64,000 bases of DNA from Erinaceus europaeus (GCF_950295315.1 NC_080162.1:67927760-67991759); one strand, 5' to 3'. Positions 46,019 through 58,622 are shown, counted from the first letter of the stretch. Notes: generated by a model from the sequence alone, not told the origin. Program-made: numbers and translations.

Positions 46019-46512
46019 ACTTTTTTTTTTTTTTAAGAAAGGATAAATTAACAAAACCATAGGGTAGGAGGGGTAGAACTCCACACAATTCCCACCACCC
46101 AATCTCCATATCCCATCCCCTCCCCTGATAGCTTTCCCATTCTCTATCCCTCTGGGAGCATGGACCCAGGGTCATTGTGGGTTGCAGAGGGTGGAAGGTC
46201 TGGCTTCTGTAATTGCTTCCCCACTGAACATGGGGCATTGACTGGTCGGTCCATACTCCCAGTTTGCCTCTCTCTTTCCCTAGTAGGGTGGGTCTCTGGG
46301 GAAGCAGAGCTCCAGGACACATTGGTGGGGTCTTCAGTCCAGGGAAGCCTGGCCGGCATCCTCATGGCATCTGGCACCTGGTGGCTGAAAAGAGTGTTAA
46401 CATACAAAGCCAAACAAATTGTTGAGCAATCATGGACCCAAAGGTTGGAATAGTGGAGAGAAAGTGTTGGGGGGATACTCACTGCAAACTTTAGTGTACT
46501 TCTGCTTTCACA
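46019..46512 (-). mobile_element. family X retroposon
   Basis: T-run at 46021-46034 (a poly(A) tail in the minus sense), then TAGGGTAGGAGGGGTAGAAC, GGAGCATGGACCCAGGGTCA and CTGGTGGCTGAAAAGAGTG. It continues up to a direct junction with a SINE 3' half. Not identified with a named family. Confidence 0.65.
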
Positions 46513-46704
46513 GCCGCTTCACAGGTGGTGAAACAGGTCTGCAAGATGTCTATCTTTCTCTCCCCCTTTCTGTCTTCCCCTCCTGTCCAACAATGACGAC
46601 ATCAATAACAGGACTTCTCTGTCCTGTCCAACAACGACGACATCAATAACAATAATAACTACAACAAAAGGGAAAATAAATAAATTTTTAAAATTAAAAA
46701 AAAG
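46513..46704 (+). mobile_element. headless SINE 3' half with the same internal duplication
   Basis: Begins at GCCGCTTCACAGGTGGTGAA without the tRNA head, then CT-rich sequence, then the CCTGTCCAACAA block twice with CAGGACTTCTCTGT between, as at 45480-45755. Confidence 0.85.
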
Positions 46705-47015
46705 AAATCTGTAGAGGTATATTTTCCTTCTTTCTCATCCTTTTCCATAAAAAATGTTATTGTTGCTTTATTTCAGTTCATCATTTTTCTTTGGATTATT
46801 AATGCTGTTTATTTACTAGTCACTATTTCACCTGTTTTAGCAAGCTTGGCTTGAAAGCGTATCCCATTTTGCATGCATTCCCTTATAATCCCACTAAGCA
46901 TATTGACAACAATTTCCCCAAAGTCACCAAATGATTATGTTGAAGGTCAAACTTATTTCCTCATTTGTGGGTACTACAGAAATTATGTTGATTAACAGAT
47001 AAAAATATCAGAAAC

Positions 47016-47273
47016 GCAGTAGCACAGCAGTTAAACACATGTGGTGCAAAATGCAAGGACTGGCTTAAGGATTCTGGTTCGAGCCCCCGGCTCCCCACCT
47101 TCAGGGGAGTTGCTTCACAAGGGGTGAAGCAGGTCTGCAGGTGTCTCTGTTTCTCTCCCCTTCTCTGTCTTCCCCTCCTTTCTCCATTTCTCTCTGTCTT
47201 ATCCAACGACAACAACATCAATAACTACAACAATAAAACAACAAGGGCAACAAAAGGGAATAAATAAATAAGT
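47016..47273 (+). mobile_element. long-type SINE
   Basis: AGCACAGCAGTTAAACACAT head, GGTTCGAGCCCCC, AAC-rich tail. Exact 14-bp duplication AAAATATCAGAAAC at 47002-47015 and 47274-47287. The first bases of the head are missing. Confidence 0.93.
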
Positions 47274-47287
47274 AAAATATCAGAAAC

Positions 47288-48360
47288 AGACAACAGCATA
47301 CATTATAATCACTTTTATTGAACACTTACAGTGTGCCAGCTACTCTTCTAAACACTGAGAGTAAGTTTGATCCTCACAACAGCACTAAAAAAAAAAATGC
47401 TTTTATTATGCTCATTCTAGAAAGGAAATATAAAAAGCACTGAGTGGAAAAGTAATTTGTCCAAAGACATTCACCTCTAAGTAATAGCAATGGAATTCAA
47501 GTCTTGAAAGCCCAACCCCAGAAGGAACATCTTTAATCTTTACCTTATGGCTCTTAAACACAGTGCAAATCATATTAAACTTTCTGTATTGCTTATATGG
47601 ATCTTAAAAGAAATTTAATTGTTGTAGGTGGTCTGAGATAGTTTTCTAATTAAGTTAATTCTGTCAACACTACGTATGGAATTAGATATTCAGCATATAA
47701 TACTCTGATGACTGGGTAAGTTCAAATTTTTACTGATTATGTGATCTAATTTCATGCTGGCTCATTTTTAACTAATAAAAACAATTTCACTGATATCTCC
47801 TTTAACATTTAGATGGTGCACATTTTGATGTCATCATAGGTGATGTAATGGTGAACTGTTTTATTACAGCAAGCCATCATTTGACAGAGGAAAGGACAAA
47901 TCTGGCAGCCAGCAATGTGGTTAGAATTAACCTGATCATAAAGGTATGAAGCAGCCATCTCTCTCCAGAATCTGTCTGTCTGCATGTGACATTACCTTCT
48001 TGGACTAGGACACAAAAGGAAATGTTCCTATTTTGAAATATTCATCTGGATACTAATCTTAGCTGTTCCCTCAGGACACATCATGAAGAAATGTCATTAA
48101 ATATTCTATTGTGGCATCCACCACGGGTTATTTTTTAAAAAAATGCTACGTTGGTCCCAACTCAAGATACTAATCAAAAACAGAGTTCTGGTGAGTTGAG
48201 AGGTTTTGCCAGTATTTTTTAGTTTAAATTTTTGATAGTCACTGGCTATATAAATTGAATCTGTACTCAAAAGATTTGATCCAGATTAGTTTAGTATTTT
48301 ATAGTTAAGTTGAAATAGAAAAACTGGATTTTTCTCTAAGGACAAGATATACTTAAACAA

Positions 48361-48399
<39 letters not shown>

Positions 48400-49121
48400 A
48401 AGATTACCTTACCAAAACACTTTCTTTTTCTCTCCACTGAGTATTACAAGTATTTGAAACTTTAAAAGTCAAACTTGGCAGTTGTATAATCCTCCCAGGG
48501 GAGGAAATTCAGGAAAATTTAAAGAAAATTGGCTTAGCAATGTGTTTTGAATATAGGCAACAGAACATTTTCTATTTGGGTACAACTACATCAATGAAAC
48601 TTAAGTCAGGGGAAGTCTTGTCTGATGCCATTTAAAAGGTTGTCAGAGTCAAGGGAGGCGTTAGAAGAATACCATTTGGAACAGAGAGCAGCCTTAAGGA
48701 AATACTCTATTTCCTTCCATTTCCCGTTTTAGATAAATGAGGAACAAATATAGGAAACCATAAGGTCATTTCAGCAAATAAAAACCAACCCACCATTCTA
48801 GGTATCATATGTTGTGGTTATTTCTGTTGGTACTTTGCTCATAGTGATGGCTTTAAAGTAGGACTGAAAATTCCTTGACATTTTTCCTGTACTCCTGGTT
48901 TTAAATAGTTTCATCACTAATCTAGAAATTGCAAGGAAGTTACACTAGGTGAGTTCTGAGACCACATCATAAAAGACTACAGAGCTCCTTTTTTATTCAC
49001 TGAAACACACTCTTGGAGCCCTGAGTTGCCAGGTAATAACTCTGACTACCTTGAGACTGCCACATTGAAGAGGATGGCATAGCGTGCTAGCTGAGAGCTA
49101 GGGCTCTTCCTTACAGAGGCT
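47288..49121. other. upstream intergenic, repeat-poor block
   Basis: Unique-looking sequence except (CA)n at 48363-48399. The part at 47570-48010 has a TGATGTCATCA ATF/CREB-like near-palindrome (47826-47836) and ATTA cores; a possible regulatory element, untested. Confidence 0.4.
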
Positions 49122-49284
49122 AGGACCCGTGAGATAACTCAGTAGGTAGCATGTGCCTTGCTATGTGTACAATCCAGGTTTGAGTCCCAGTACTGCATGG
49201 GAGTTCTTTGGCACTAAGGGAAGCTTCAATGCTGCCCTATGTATCTATCTGTCTATGCAACCATCCATCTGTCTATCTTAGAAA
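49122..49284 (+). mobile_element. tRNA-derived SINE, degenerate
   Basis: GAGATAACTCAGTAGGTAGC and CCAGGTTTGAGTCCCAGTAC boxes, then GGGAAGCTTCAATGCTGCCC and CTAT-rich sequence. Confidence 0.7.
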
Positions 49285-52200
49285 AGTTTGTCAAGGCATA
49301 GTGAAATTGACATAGGAGGTCACAAGGTTTAAAAAATACACAGATGTTAGACTGTGTGGGCTCAAATCTTGGTTGCACCAAGTACCAGCTGTATAGCCTC
49401 AGAACAGGTGTTTGATCTCTTTGCCCCATAGTTTGCTCAATTATATCAAAAGGAGAAGTAATAGCTGTGTCTCATCTGTACCTACCTGAATACAGTTGTT
49501 TACATGACTAATGTACTAATAATAGCTTTGAATAGTAGTGACAAGTAACAAACACTATAGAAGTATTTGTTATGTGAAACACACACAAACTTCCAGATGT
49601 GTCCCACAGACTTAGAAGCAAGTTGCACTAAATACTATTAAAAGCAAATACTTCTGAATTTCTGTGTTTTAGAGAATAGATCCTATACCAGAGAGGGAAA
49701 AAGGCTGTTGAATCTCTGATCAGCTTGAGTAGTTCATACTTACAAAATTACTAGTGTCTCAGAAGTAGGGATGCTCTAAAAAACCTTTTTTGCTTGGATA
49801 TCCCCCCACCTACATGCTAAGCTGATGTTTGCTGTGTTTATATCATTGAATCAGGCATTTCCCTTCTCATGTCCTAGCACTGAGTAAGATATTTAAACTT
49901 ATAAAATTTACAAGTCTAAAATAGTCACCAGTAAGTACTCCTCTACTCTGTAGTTTGCCTCACCCTGTGAGGGATTAGGTTATAAAAATGAATGAAATCA
50001 TTCTTGTTTACAGGATAATCCCAAAGCTAAAATTAAAAAAGGACAGGAGACAGCAGTGAACATTTACGAAAACATGAAGATACGAAGGTGGATGGGTACA
50101 GAGAGATATCACTATATATCTCACCAAGTAAATAAGTGTCAAGTATACTACAGCTGATGACCTATGGCTTTCCTTCCTCCATTTTTAAAACTTAAAATCT
50201 ATCTTAAAAGGTGCAAAAACTTTCACTTTCAAAGTACACTTAAGACATGGGAATTTTAATTAATGAAAACATATACATATGCATGTCTTCAAAGATACTA
50301 AATATGCTAGTCAGTTACCAGTCTGCCATACTACCCATATGTTATTCATTAGAAATTACATATCCCAGGTTCTTGTACTCTTACTTCCTGGTTGATGACA
50401 GACTGGGGAGGGAGCCTGATAGAAGGCAGAGTATCTCACTCCATTCTCTTTGCTTCACACTACATCTTGAGGGATGCCTATTTCTACTATGATTTCACTA
50501 GGAAGACTTCCCTATAGTTTGTAGCTACTGATAGATATTCCCAAATTCTGTTCCTAGTAATTGCATTTCCTTCTACTGAGCTTAGAGATTGTGCTTCGTG
50601 CTATTTTTGACCTGTGAATTACCTCATCATTCCCTGTAGGATTTCTTACCACCTCCTTAACCTCTGTCAAGTCCCTCTATTGAATTCCTTCTGTTCAAAA
50701 CATCTCGAGTGGTTCTAGTTTTCCTGACTAGATCCACATAGATGACCATTTATTATCTAAAACATACAAGAATCATGTTGTCTTATTGATCTGATATTTC
50801 AGACAAAACTGTCATTCTTATAAATTAAGAATTTTCTGATGCTAAGTTTTATTTCCTTCTAGGCAAGCTAAACTGTTTTTGACGTCTGTAAGAATAATTC
50901 TATGACTTCATTTGTGAACATGAAAATAGAGTTTATCAGAAAACTGATTTATCTCCTCAAATTCAGTCACACTGTTTTTCATCCACTTTCATATAGACTC
51001 TGCACTGTCAATTCTGTTTTATCCTATAGCTGTTTTTTTATTAAAGTCATGACATATGATGCATAAAACTTTACACTCACTAGAAAAAGTTACTCTCATT
51101 ACCATGATTTAAGCAGATAATTAATCTTTAACATTGATGATTATTTTCCTAAAAATAACATTTTTATTGACCTTAAGACCACCAAGACCTGGCCTGAAGT
51201 TTCCCCCATATACCATTTTATTTGTTCACATGGTATCAATTTGGGGGCCTAAAAAAGAATTTGGGTGCCATGCTTCATCTGGAAATGTCACTATACCTCC
51301 AGGGATCTGAACCTCAGTGGAGAAACTAGGACCACAGTCAGAGCTGACTGCATGAAGGCTTTATTGCAGCTGCAGTCTTAGCACATATGAAAAGGTTTTC
51401 TGTACTCAGTTGCTGGATGAGGCAGATTGCATCACTAGGAATTCCTGTCCTCTAATACATAGTGACCAACATGCCTTAATAAGCATTTGCCTTTTTATTT
51501 TCAGGTTAATAACGTCATGCCTTCTCTTCTGTTCATTATGAAACCAGGTTTTTTTTTAAAATCTCTTTTTAAACTAGAGGAAAAGCATAAAATAATAATT
51601 CCAACACCATGACTCTGGTATTCCCTGTGCAAAGTAGTCAGCCAATATTACTCAGTGCAAATGATGGACAGTGTTCAGATGTAAATAAGGCGGGGCTTCC
51701 AAGTACAACATCTGGCAAGAAGGGTTGTTGTCAGGGACAGAAGCTTGTGTATCTTTCCATGAGGTAGATATTCATGAATGGGGTGGGAAATTGGTCTCCT
51801 GCTATCAAGGACAGCATCCTCTGAGTGAAGGAGTCAAAGGTTCAAAGTTAGTGCACTTTGGTTGGAAACACTGACAGTAGAACCCAAGGGAAGCAGATGT
51901 GGCAAACAGGACATAGACCATCTCAGAGAGTCAGAGGATGTGAGTCCAGCAAACAGGTCAATGTCCAAATCATGACACTCTCAGTCAACAGTACAAAAGA
52001 AGAGGGAAGGATTATAGAGGAAGCAGACTGATTCTTTGACTATGAATGGGCCGGCCCAAGTAGGAGTTAAACTTAGTAGACAGTGGAGCACTATCACTAG
52101 AGGGATCTTCTTCCTTCAACCTTGATTTATGTTTTAGTTTCCTGCATTCTTAAAGTATTTTTATATCATAAAGTTGTTAAATTTCCCTCCTAGGAGGAGT

Positions 52201-52530
52201 TACAGGGTGCTCTGAAATGCCTTAAACTACTGAAGGATATCTTTTGCCATATAAATTCTCTAGGCTGATACCTTTCTTGAAAGGCAAATTTCCACACAAT
52301 GGTAAACAATAATTTAGATTGATTTTCTCACTAGAGCAATGGATTGTGTAATCCTAAGAATCGTCTTAGTGTTTAGCACATGTTGTGGTATATTCAGTGA
52401 ATTCTAGGTGATTTCTTACAAGTCAGCAATCAACACACAATACTAGGAAAAAGGAGCATGGAAAATGCTAACAGATGATAATGAGTTAAATATTCTCCGT
52501 TTCTAAATCTAGACAACTTTGAATCAAGAA
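49285..52530. other. upstream intergenic, repeat-poor block
   Basis: More than 3 kb without a recognised SINE, L1 or gene. AT-rich. Short open frames lack supporting features. Confidence 0.5.
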
Positions 52531-52534
52531 TAAG

Positions 52535-52680
52535 TTAGAGTTTGGTGCATGCTGGTGGAAAAGGATCTGATTTGGAGGTGAGAATGTTTCACATATACCT
52601 GTAATGAGGAAATGAGAAATTGAACCCATGTGCTAACAATTGTACTGTACTGTAAATCATTAGCCCCCTAATAAAATCCT
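52535..52680 (+). mobile_element. L1 3'-end fragment
   Basis: CATATACCTGTAATGAGGAA, then ACTGTACTGTAAATCATTAG and CCCCCTAATAAAATCC, the pattern of L1 3' ends in this window. Confidence 0.6.
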
Positions 52681-53212
52681 ATATCTATATATATGGACAT
52701 AGTTTTGGAGATATATTCATACTTATAACCACATGCATAGGAAGGTAACTAAGTCATTTAAATGCAGACTAGATGTCAAAGCAGTATATTCTTAAATAAC
52801 TATTTTGAGAGAATATGTTTAAGAATGTAAATGTCTGTGTGTTGGATGAGTGGGAAAGAGATGACCCTGAGGAGTAAGGAGAAGGTGATCAGAAGACAGA
52901 AATCACAGAAAACAGTTGAATACCTTGTAGGTTGTTTCTAAAATATTTTAGTTTCTATACTTTTATTACTTTAGAAGGATATTGGATCATTCTCTCCACT
53001 CCATGCAAGATTTCCCACTTTTGTTCATGTACTTCTTGAATCAAATAGTTGTTGATTTGTGCAAGGGAGATAGCTAGTTTTGAAAGTATTAGATTTAACC
53101 TTTCATTGCTTTTAAAACTTTTTAAAAGTTCCTATTAATGTCTGAACTTTTCCTAAAATCCTAGAATTCCTATTTTTTAAAAGAGATTTAACAACAACAA
53201 ATCTTCATCCCT

Positions 53213-53278
53213 TTTTTTTTAAAAAAAACTTTTATTAGTGATTTAATACAGATTTACAAGTTAAAAATTATCATTCTT
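53213..53278 (-). mobile_element. L1 3'-end fragment, interrupted by a SINE
   Basis: T-run then AACTTTTATTAGTGATTTAA. It resembles antisense L1 3' UTR; it may continue after the SINE at 53551. Confidence 0.5.
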
Positions 53279-53550
53279 TTTAAAATATTTATTCCCTTTT
53301 GTTGCCCTTGTTGTTTTATTGTTGTAGTTATTATTGTTGTCATTGTTGTTGGATAGGACAGAGAGAAATGGAGAGGGGAGGGGGAAGACAGAGAGAGGGA
53401 GAGAAAGATCGACACCTGCAGACCTGTTTCACCGCTTGTGAAGCGACACCCCTGCAGGTGGGGAGCCAGGGCTTGAACCAGGATCCTTATGCAGGTCCTT
53501 GTGCTTAGCGCCACCTGTGCTTAACCCACTGCGCTACAGCCCGACTCCCC
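53279..53550 (-). mobile_element. long-type SINE
   Basis: Complete antisense copy. Duplication ATCATTCTT at 53270-53278 and 53551-53559. Confidence 0.92.
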
Positions 53551-53862
53551 ATCATTCTTATATAGTATCAATGTGATGGTTCAATGCTTGGGTATCCCTC
53601 TAGATAAGTGCTCCCCAATTTTCCATGGACTCCACTACTTCTTATTGCTCTTTGGCCTCTGTGTCATTTATCATTACATTCACAATATTTTTGTTCTTAA
53701 CATAAGAGTAAGATAAATATAAAATGTTTTGTATAAACATCTTTTTCAAGTGTAGGAAAAAGAGACCCAAAGAGTTTATGTATTCCAAGGAATGTTTGTC
53801 TACACCTGCTTATTTCACCCATGCATGTTGCCTACATAGTAACTATAGACATTTGAATTTAA

Positions 53863-54076
53863 TGTTTTATTTATTTATTTATTTATTATTGTATAGAGAC
53901 AGAGAGGAATTGAGAGGGAGATAGACAGAGAGGGAGAGACAGAGAGACATCTGCAGGCTTGCTTCACCACTTGTGAATCTTTCCCCTTGCAGGTGGGGAC
54001 CAGGAGTTTGAACCTGGATCCTTGCGCACTGTAATGTGCATGCTTAACCAAGTGTGCCACAGCCTGGCCTCTAGAA
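53863..54076 (-). mobile_element. tRNA-derived SINE (medium type)
   Basis: TTTA tail, GAGACAGAGAGGAATTGAGA, CCTTGCAGGTGGGGACCAGG, head ending CCACAGCCTGGCCTC. Duplication ATTTGAATTTAA at 53851-53862 and 54077-54088. Confidence 0.93.
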
Positions 54077-54104
54077 ATTTGAATTTAAAAGCCTGAATTA
54101 GACT

Positions 54105-54890
54105 TAGTTTTCTTTAGTATAATTTTAGTGACTTCATAAGACTACCAGGGTATAGTTCCACATTGTACCCACCACCAAAGTTCTGTGCACCCCACTCTGA
54201 TAATCACCATAATTGTCACAAAATTATTATTATTATTTAAATTTATTTTCCTTTTGTTGCCCTTGTTTTACTGTTGTTGTAGTTATTGTTGTTGTTGTTA
54301 TTGATGCCGTCGTTGTTAGATAGGACTGAGAGAAATGGAGAGAGGAAGGGAAGACAGGGGAGAGAAAGTTAGACACCTGCAGACCTGCTTCACCACTGTG
54401 AAGCGACTCCCCTGCAGGTGGGGAGCCAGGGGGGCTCGAACCAGGATCCTTACGCACTTCATACCATGTGTGCTTAACCTGCTGCGTTACCACCTGACTC
54501 CCAATTGTCACAAAATTGTAGAGACAGTTTCTTCCCCTCTCTTTCTGAAAAGTTATGTGTTCCGCCACACACAAGAAAAACAATCTAGTTATGTTTTACC
54601 TTCTTAATTAAACTCATAAATGTAATCATTTCCATTTCCATATGTTTTGTCTCAAATGATACAATATCCTATTTTTAAATTTCAGAGTAGTATTCCTTTG
54701 AGTATATATCCCATAACTTCTTTTACCAGTTATCCATTAATGGACATTTAGGTTGCTTCCAGTCCTTGGCTACTGTGGAAAAACAGTACATATGACAGTG
54801 AGTTTCACAGTGGTCAGTCTCTGGTACAAATATCACTTATAGAGAGTGCCATTACTTCTGTCCTTATTTTTTAGACAGTCCCATGGATAT
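54105..54890 (-). mobile_element. old L1 3' region, interrupted by a SINE
   Basis: 54105-54225 holds 3' UTR-like GTATAGTTCCACATTGTACC. 54610-54890 holds the antisense ORF2-end pattern GAGTAGTATTCCTTTGAGTA then TCCATTAATGGACATTTAGG. Confidence 0.65.
54226..54502 (-). mobile_element. long-type SINE
   Basis: Complete antisense copy. Exact 15-bp duplication AATTGTCACAAAATT at 54211-54225 and 54503-54517. Confidence 0.94.
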
Positions 54891-54905
54891 AGACATCAAA
54901 AATGA

Positions 54906-55055
54906 GGTGTAGCTAGAGAAATAGTTCAACTGGTATAAAACTGTACTGCTATGATCTGTAGCATGTGTACTGGGATGATGTTCTGTGCTCTCTCATATCT
55001 CTCCTCTCTTCTTCTGTCTCTTTTAAAACTCTTTCCTATGCAATAAAATAAATAT
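54906..55055 (+). mobile_element. tRNA-derived SINE, degenerate
   Basis: AGCTAGAGAAATAGTTCAAC head, then a CT-rich stretch and CAATAAAATAAAT end. Confidence 0.55.
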
Positions 55056-55119
55056 TTTACAAATATTTGAGATGACTATGCTCAAGATTCTAGCTGCTCA
55101 GATCATTAGAACTTATTTG

Positions 55120-55344
55120 TTTTTTTATTTTTATTTATTTTCCCTTTTGTTGCCCTTGTTTTTTATTGTTGTTGTAGTTATTGTTGTTGATGCTGTCATT
55201 GTTGGCTAGGACAGAGAGAAATGGAGAGAGAAGAGGAAGACAGAGAGTGGGAGAGAAAGATAGACACCTGCAGACCTGCTTCACTGCCTGTGAATCGACT
55301 CCCCTGCAGGTGGGGAGCCAGGGGGCTTGAACCGGGATCTTTAC
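55120..55344 (-). mobile_element. 5'-truncated long-type SINE
   Basis: Tail and body are typical, but the copy stops at CCGGGATCTTTAC, so the outer tRNA head is missing. Yet it has an exact 16-bp duplication CATTAGAACTTATTTG (55104-55119 and 55345-55360). Confidence 0.92.
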
Positions 55345-55360
55345 CATTAGAACTTATTTG

Positions 55361-56030
55361 AATCATAATATTTCTTTGATTTTTATAAGAAATGATTCTT
55401 AGAAATAGTTTTAAAAACTATATGGTAGTATCCTATTAATTAACTTTACAAATGACTACGGAAACAGTGAGTTGAAGAAAGTGATCTTTTACAGCTGAAA
55501 GGTTTAGCAAGATTCAGGTTAGAAGTAAACTGTATCTTTTTGTCAAGACTTCAAAGCTCACAGGGGAATTCACTTTCTTAACAGATGGTATTTTGTAAGT
55601 AACTCCCCCTGAGCTATAGCATGTCTTTTGAAAAAACAAAACAACAAACATATGGTAGGTAATACTGTACTGGGGAACTCTGAGTATCTTAATACATTTC
55701 AGGTCCCACAAATTTTTCTTAATAGAGTACAGAGGTAGTTCAAACAGGAGGGAAATGCTATTAGAATGAAACAATTAAAGACCTCCAAAACACAAACACA
55801 CACAAGTATAGACAATAGTAATGTTATCTACCAAAGGACATTTTCAAAGAAAAAAAATATAAAGGTGAGGACTGGGTAAGATCAATGAATGGGATAGTAT
55901 AAATGAATCAGGTACAAAGTACTTTTCTCCCTTTGGTCTTTGAAAGGACTGTAAAATCACAGGAGATAGTTATTTTGACCATACAAGTTCTATATATGTT
56001 TTCAGAGCATTATGTCAAATTCATTTATTT
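55361..56030. other. upstream intergenic sequence
   Basis: AT-rich unique-looking sequence. No gene or recognised repeat. Confidence 0.5.
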
Positions 56031-56034
56031 ATTT

Positions 56035-56650
56035 TTATTAGTGACTTAATATTGATTTATGAAATTATAACAAGGGTATAATTCCACACCATTCCTACCA
56101 CCAGTTCTATATCATTATTCCTTCCTTTGAAAGCTATAGCAGTTATCCCAAGATTGCAGATATGGGTTAACTATTATTTCTAAAACTATCTATATTCATA
56201 TATATATATTAAGCCATTTGTTTCCAAGGATCCGTATTCTTCTCCTTTCCAAGTCACACCTATACCTATTACTACTTCCTTTTTTCATCTTCTCTCTCCA
56301 GATGCTGATGGAATTGGAGTTCAGAACCGTCTGGTTACCTTCCCCTGATCACTTTTCTCCTACAGAGAGTAAGGACCAAAATTATGTGTGGAGTACAGAA
56401 GGTGGAAGATCTGGCTTCTGTAGTTGCTTCTCCTCTGGACATGGGCATTGGCATGTTGATCTATACCCCCAGCCTTTTTCTGTCCTTCCCTAGTGGGCCA
56501 AGGCTCTGAAGAAGTGATATTCTAGGATACTTTGGTGAGGTCTTCTTCCCAAGGAAGTCAGGATGGAATCATGATAGCATCTGCAACTTGGTGGTTGAAA
56601 GGCAGCAAAATATAAAGGAAGACAAATTTATTAATGAATAAGAACCAAAA
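56035..56650 (-). mobile_element. family X retroposon, diverged copy
   Basis: L1-3'UTR-like start (TAGTGACTTAATATTGATTT), then AAGGTGGAAGATCTGGCTTC, CCTTCCCTAGTGGGCC and CATCTGCAACTTGGTGGTTG, as in the other X copies but older. Confidence 0.55.
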
Positions 56651-56759
56651 AGTAGGAAATAAGCATATGAGAATAGAGACCTTATGGTGGAAAAAAGCTA
56701 GGAAGTCTATCTTAGGTATGTTCCTAAGAAGCCCAGGACTTTTGTACTTTTTGTTTCTT

Positions 56760-58250
56760 TTTTTAAACTTTATTTATAAAATAAAAAATAGAAAATGTCG
56801 ACAAAACCATAGGCTAAGAGGGGTAAAATTCTTCACATTTCCCACCACCATAGTTCCATATCCCATCTCCATCCACTGGAAGCTTTCCTATTCTTTAACC
56901 CTCTGGGAGTATGGACCCAGGATCATTATGGGGGGCAGAAGGTGGAAAGTCTGGCTTCTGTAATTGGGTCTCCACTGAACGTGAGCATTGGCAGGTCGAT
57001 CCATACTTCCAACCGGTTTCTATCTTTCCCTAGTGGGGCAGGGCTCTGGAGAAATAGGGTAACAGGGTACATTGGTGAGGTGGTCTGCCTGGGAGAGTCA
57101 GATTGGTGTCATGGCAGTATCTGCAACTTGGTGTCTGAAAAAACATTAAGATGTAAAGAACAAATTGTTTAATAATCTGTAACCCATACTTTTTTCTTGA
57201 TTGTTGATAGCTAATATGGAGGTGGACAAAAATATTGTCTGGGAAGATAATATCAGAGTTCAGAATAGAACTAGAAAGCTGCATTAGAGCAGAGTAGCTC
57301 CCAACTGTGAATAAAATCTACAAATAAAATTAACTGTTTACCCCGTCAGCCTGACCCAGGGCCCATATATTTATATTTAGCACAGGAGCCTGTGTAACCT
57401 CTGAATCCCTGCTGATCTGAGCTTGCAGTTCTTAGTTACAGCTGGAAACATTCTAGGCTGCACTCATTTCAGGACCAGTCTTCCTCAAGTGGCGGAATAG
57501 GATGACCCAGCCTCCCTTCAGAGAGTGGGCCAGTCCCTACCGTGCTACTTTATAAGGAAGGCAAGTTTCTGGAGTGACCCATGAGAGGACTTAGGCTGAC
57601 TTTCCTGATGGAAATGACCAGTGATGGTGGAGAAAGGGCTCTATTAGAGGTCTAGACCCATCATATCTGTGTGGGAATCCAAGGATTCACTGTCTAGGGC
57701 CCCAGATTTGGGGTGGTCTGGTATTGACCAAAAAGGCCTTTATTATATGAGCCAGTTGCTTGCCCTTATCCAGTGTTTGTATTCCTTTCTTTATATGATG
57801 AGCTTAGATTATCTTCCAGTGGTTAAATCATTGAGTGTCAACCAGCATTAGGCTTATGGAGTCTGCCTCCTTTGGGCCTTTCTACTCGATTGCCAAACTT
57901 ATTTAGTCTAAGTCTGATCAGTTAGACCCTTCTGATCCCAGGCTTATTAGCTCTAAGTCTAATCACTGAGGACTATTAAACACTTTCACTTCAAGGTATA
58001 TAATTTCCACTTGTTTAGGGATACACGTACACCTATACCCAATACTCTAAACCTTAGCCTGTATCTCACATCTGTAACTTTATTAGATAACGTGCCATCT
58101 TAAATGGAACTAGGTAGTCCCATGTGTTAGGAAAGATCTCACTAAATTAGATGAGTTAGGAGGTTGATATCTCAGGCTTGATGTCTCTGGCAAGTCTGCA
58201 TTAACAAGGCAGCAGCAGCATAATGTGACACGGCAGCACTGGTAGCATTG
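56760..58250 (-). mobile_element. family X retroposon, longest copy
   Basis: T-rich start with TTTATTTATAAAATAAAAAA, then TAGGCTAAGAGGGGTAAAAT, GGAGTATGGACCCAGGATCA and CATCTGCAACTTGGTGTCTG. Sequence to about 58250 is probably the inner part of the same element (inference from continuity). Confidence 0.5.
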
Positions 58251-58622
58251 ATTTAGTTGAGGTTAGCAGAGGCAGTGTGATGGTAAGGGACCAGAGAGAA
58301 GAAACATCAAGAAATATGGGCATAGAGGTTCCAGGACAAGGAGAAATAAGGATTTTAAAGAGAATAGGAAGGATTCCTTGTAGCCTTAGAAAGAGTTTAA
58401 AATAGCGTTAATTAATGACTATTATAAGTTAGTTGGGGATTTGTTTTTCTATGAAAATCTAATAGTTGAAATCTACAGTAATATACTTGACCTCACTATG
58501 CTTTGTGCCCTTTGGGGATATCTACTAATCACCGTATCTTGGATACTGACAGGGCCAAATGGTTTTGATCTATCTGGCCTAAGGTTGTAGGCTACTTAGC
58601 TATTTGAAAAACTATATATACA

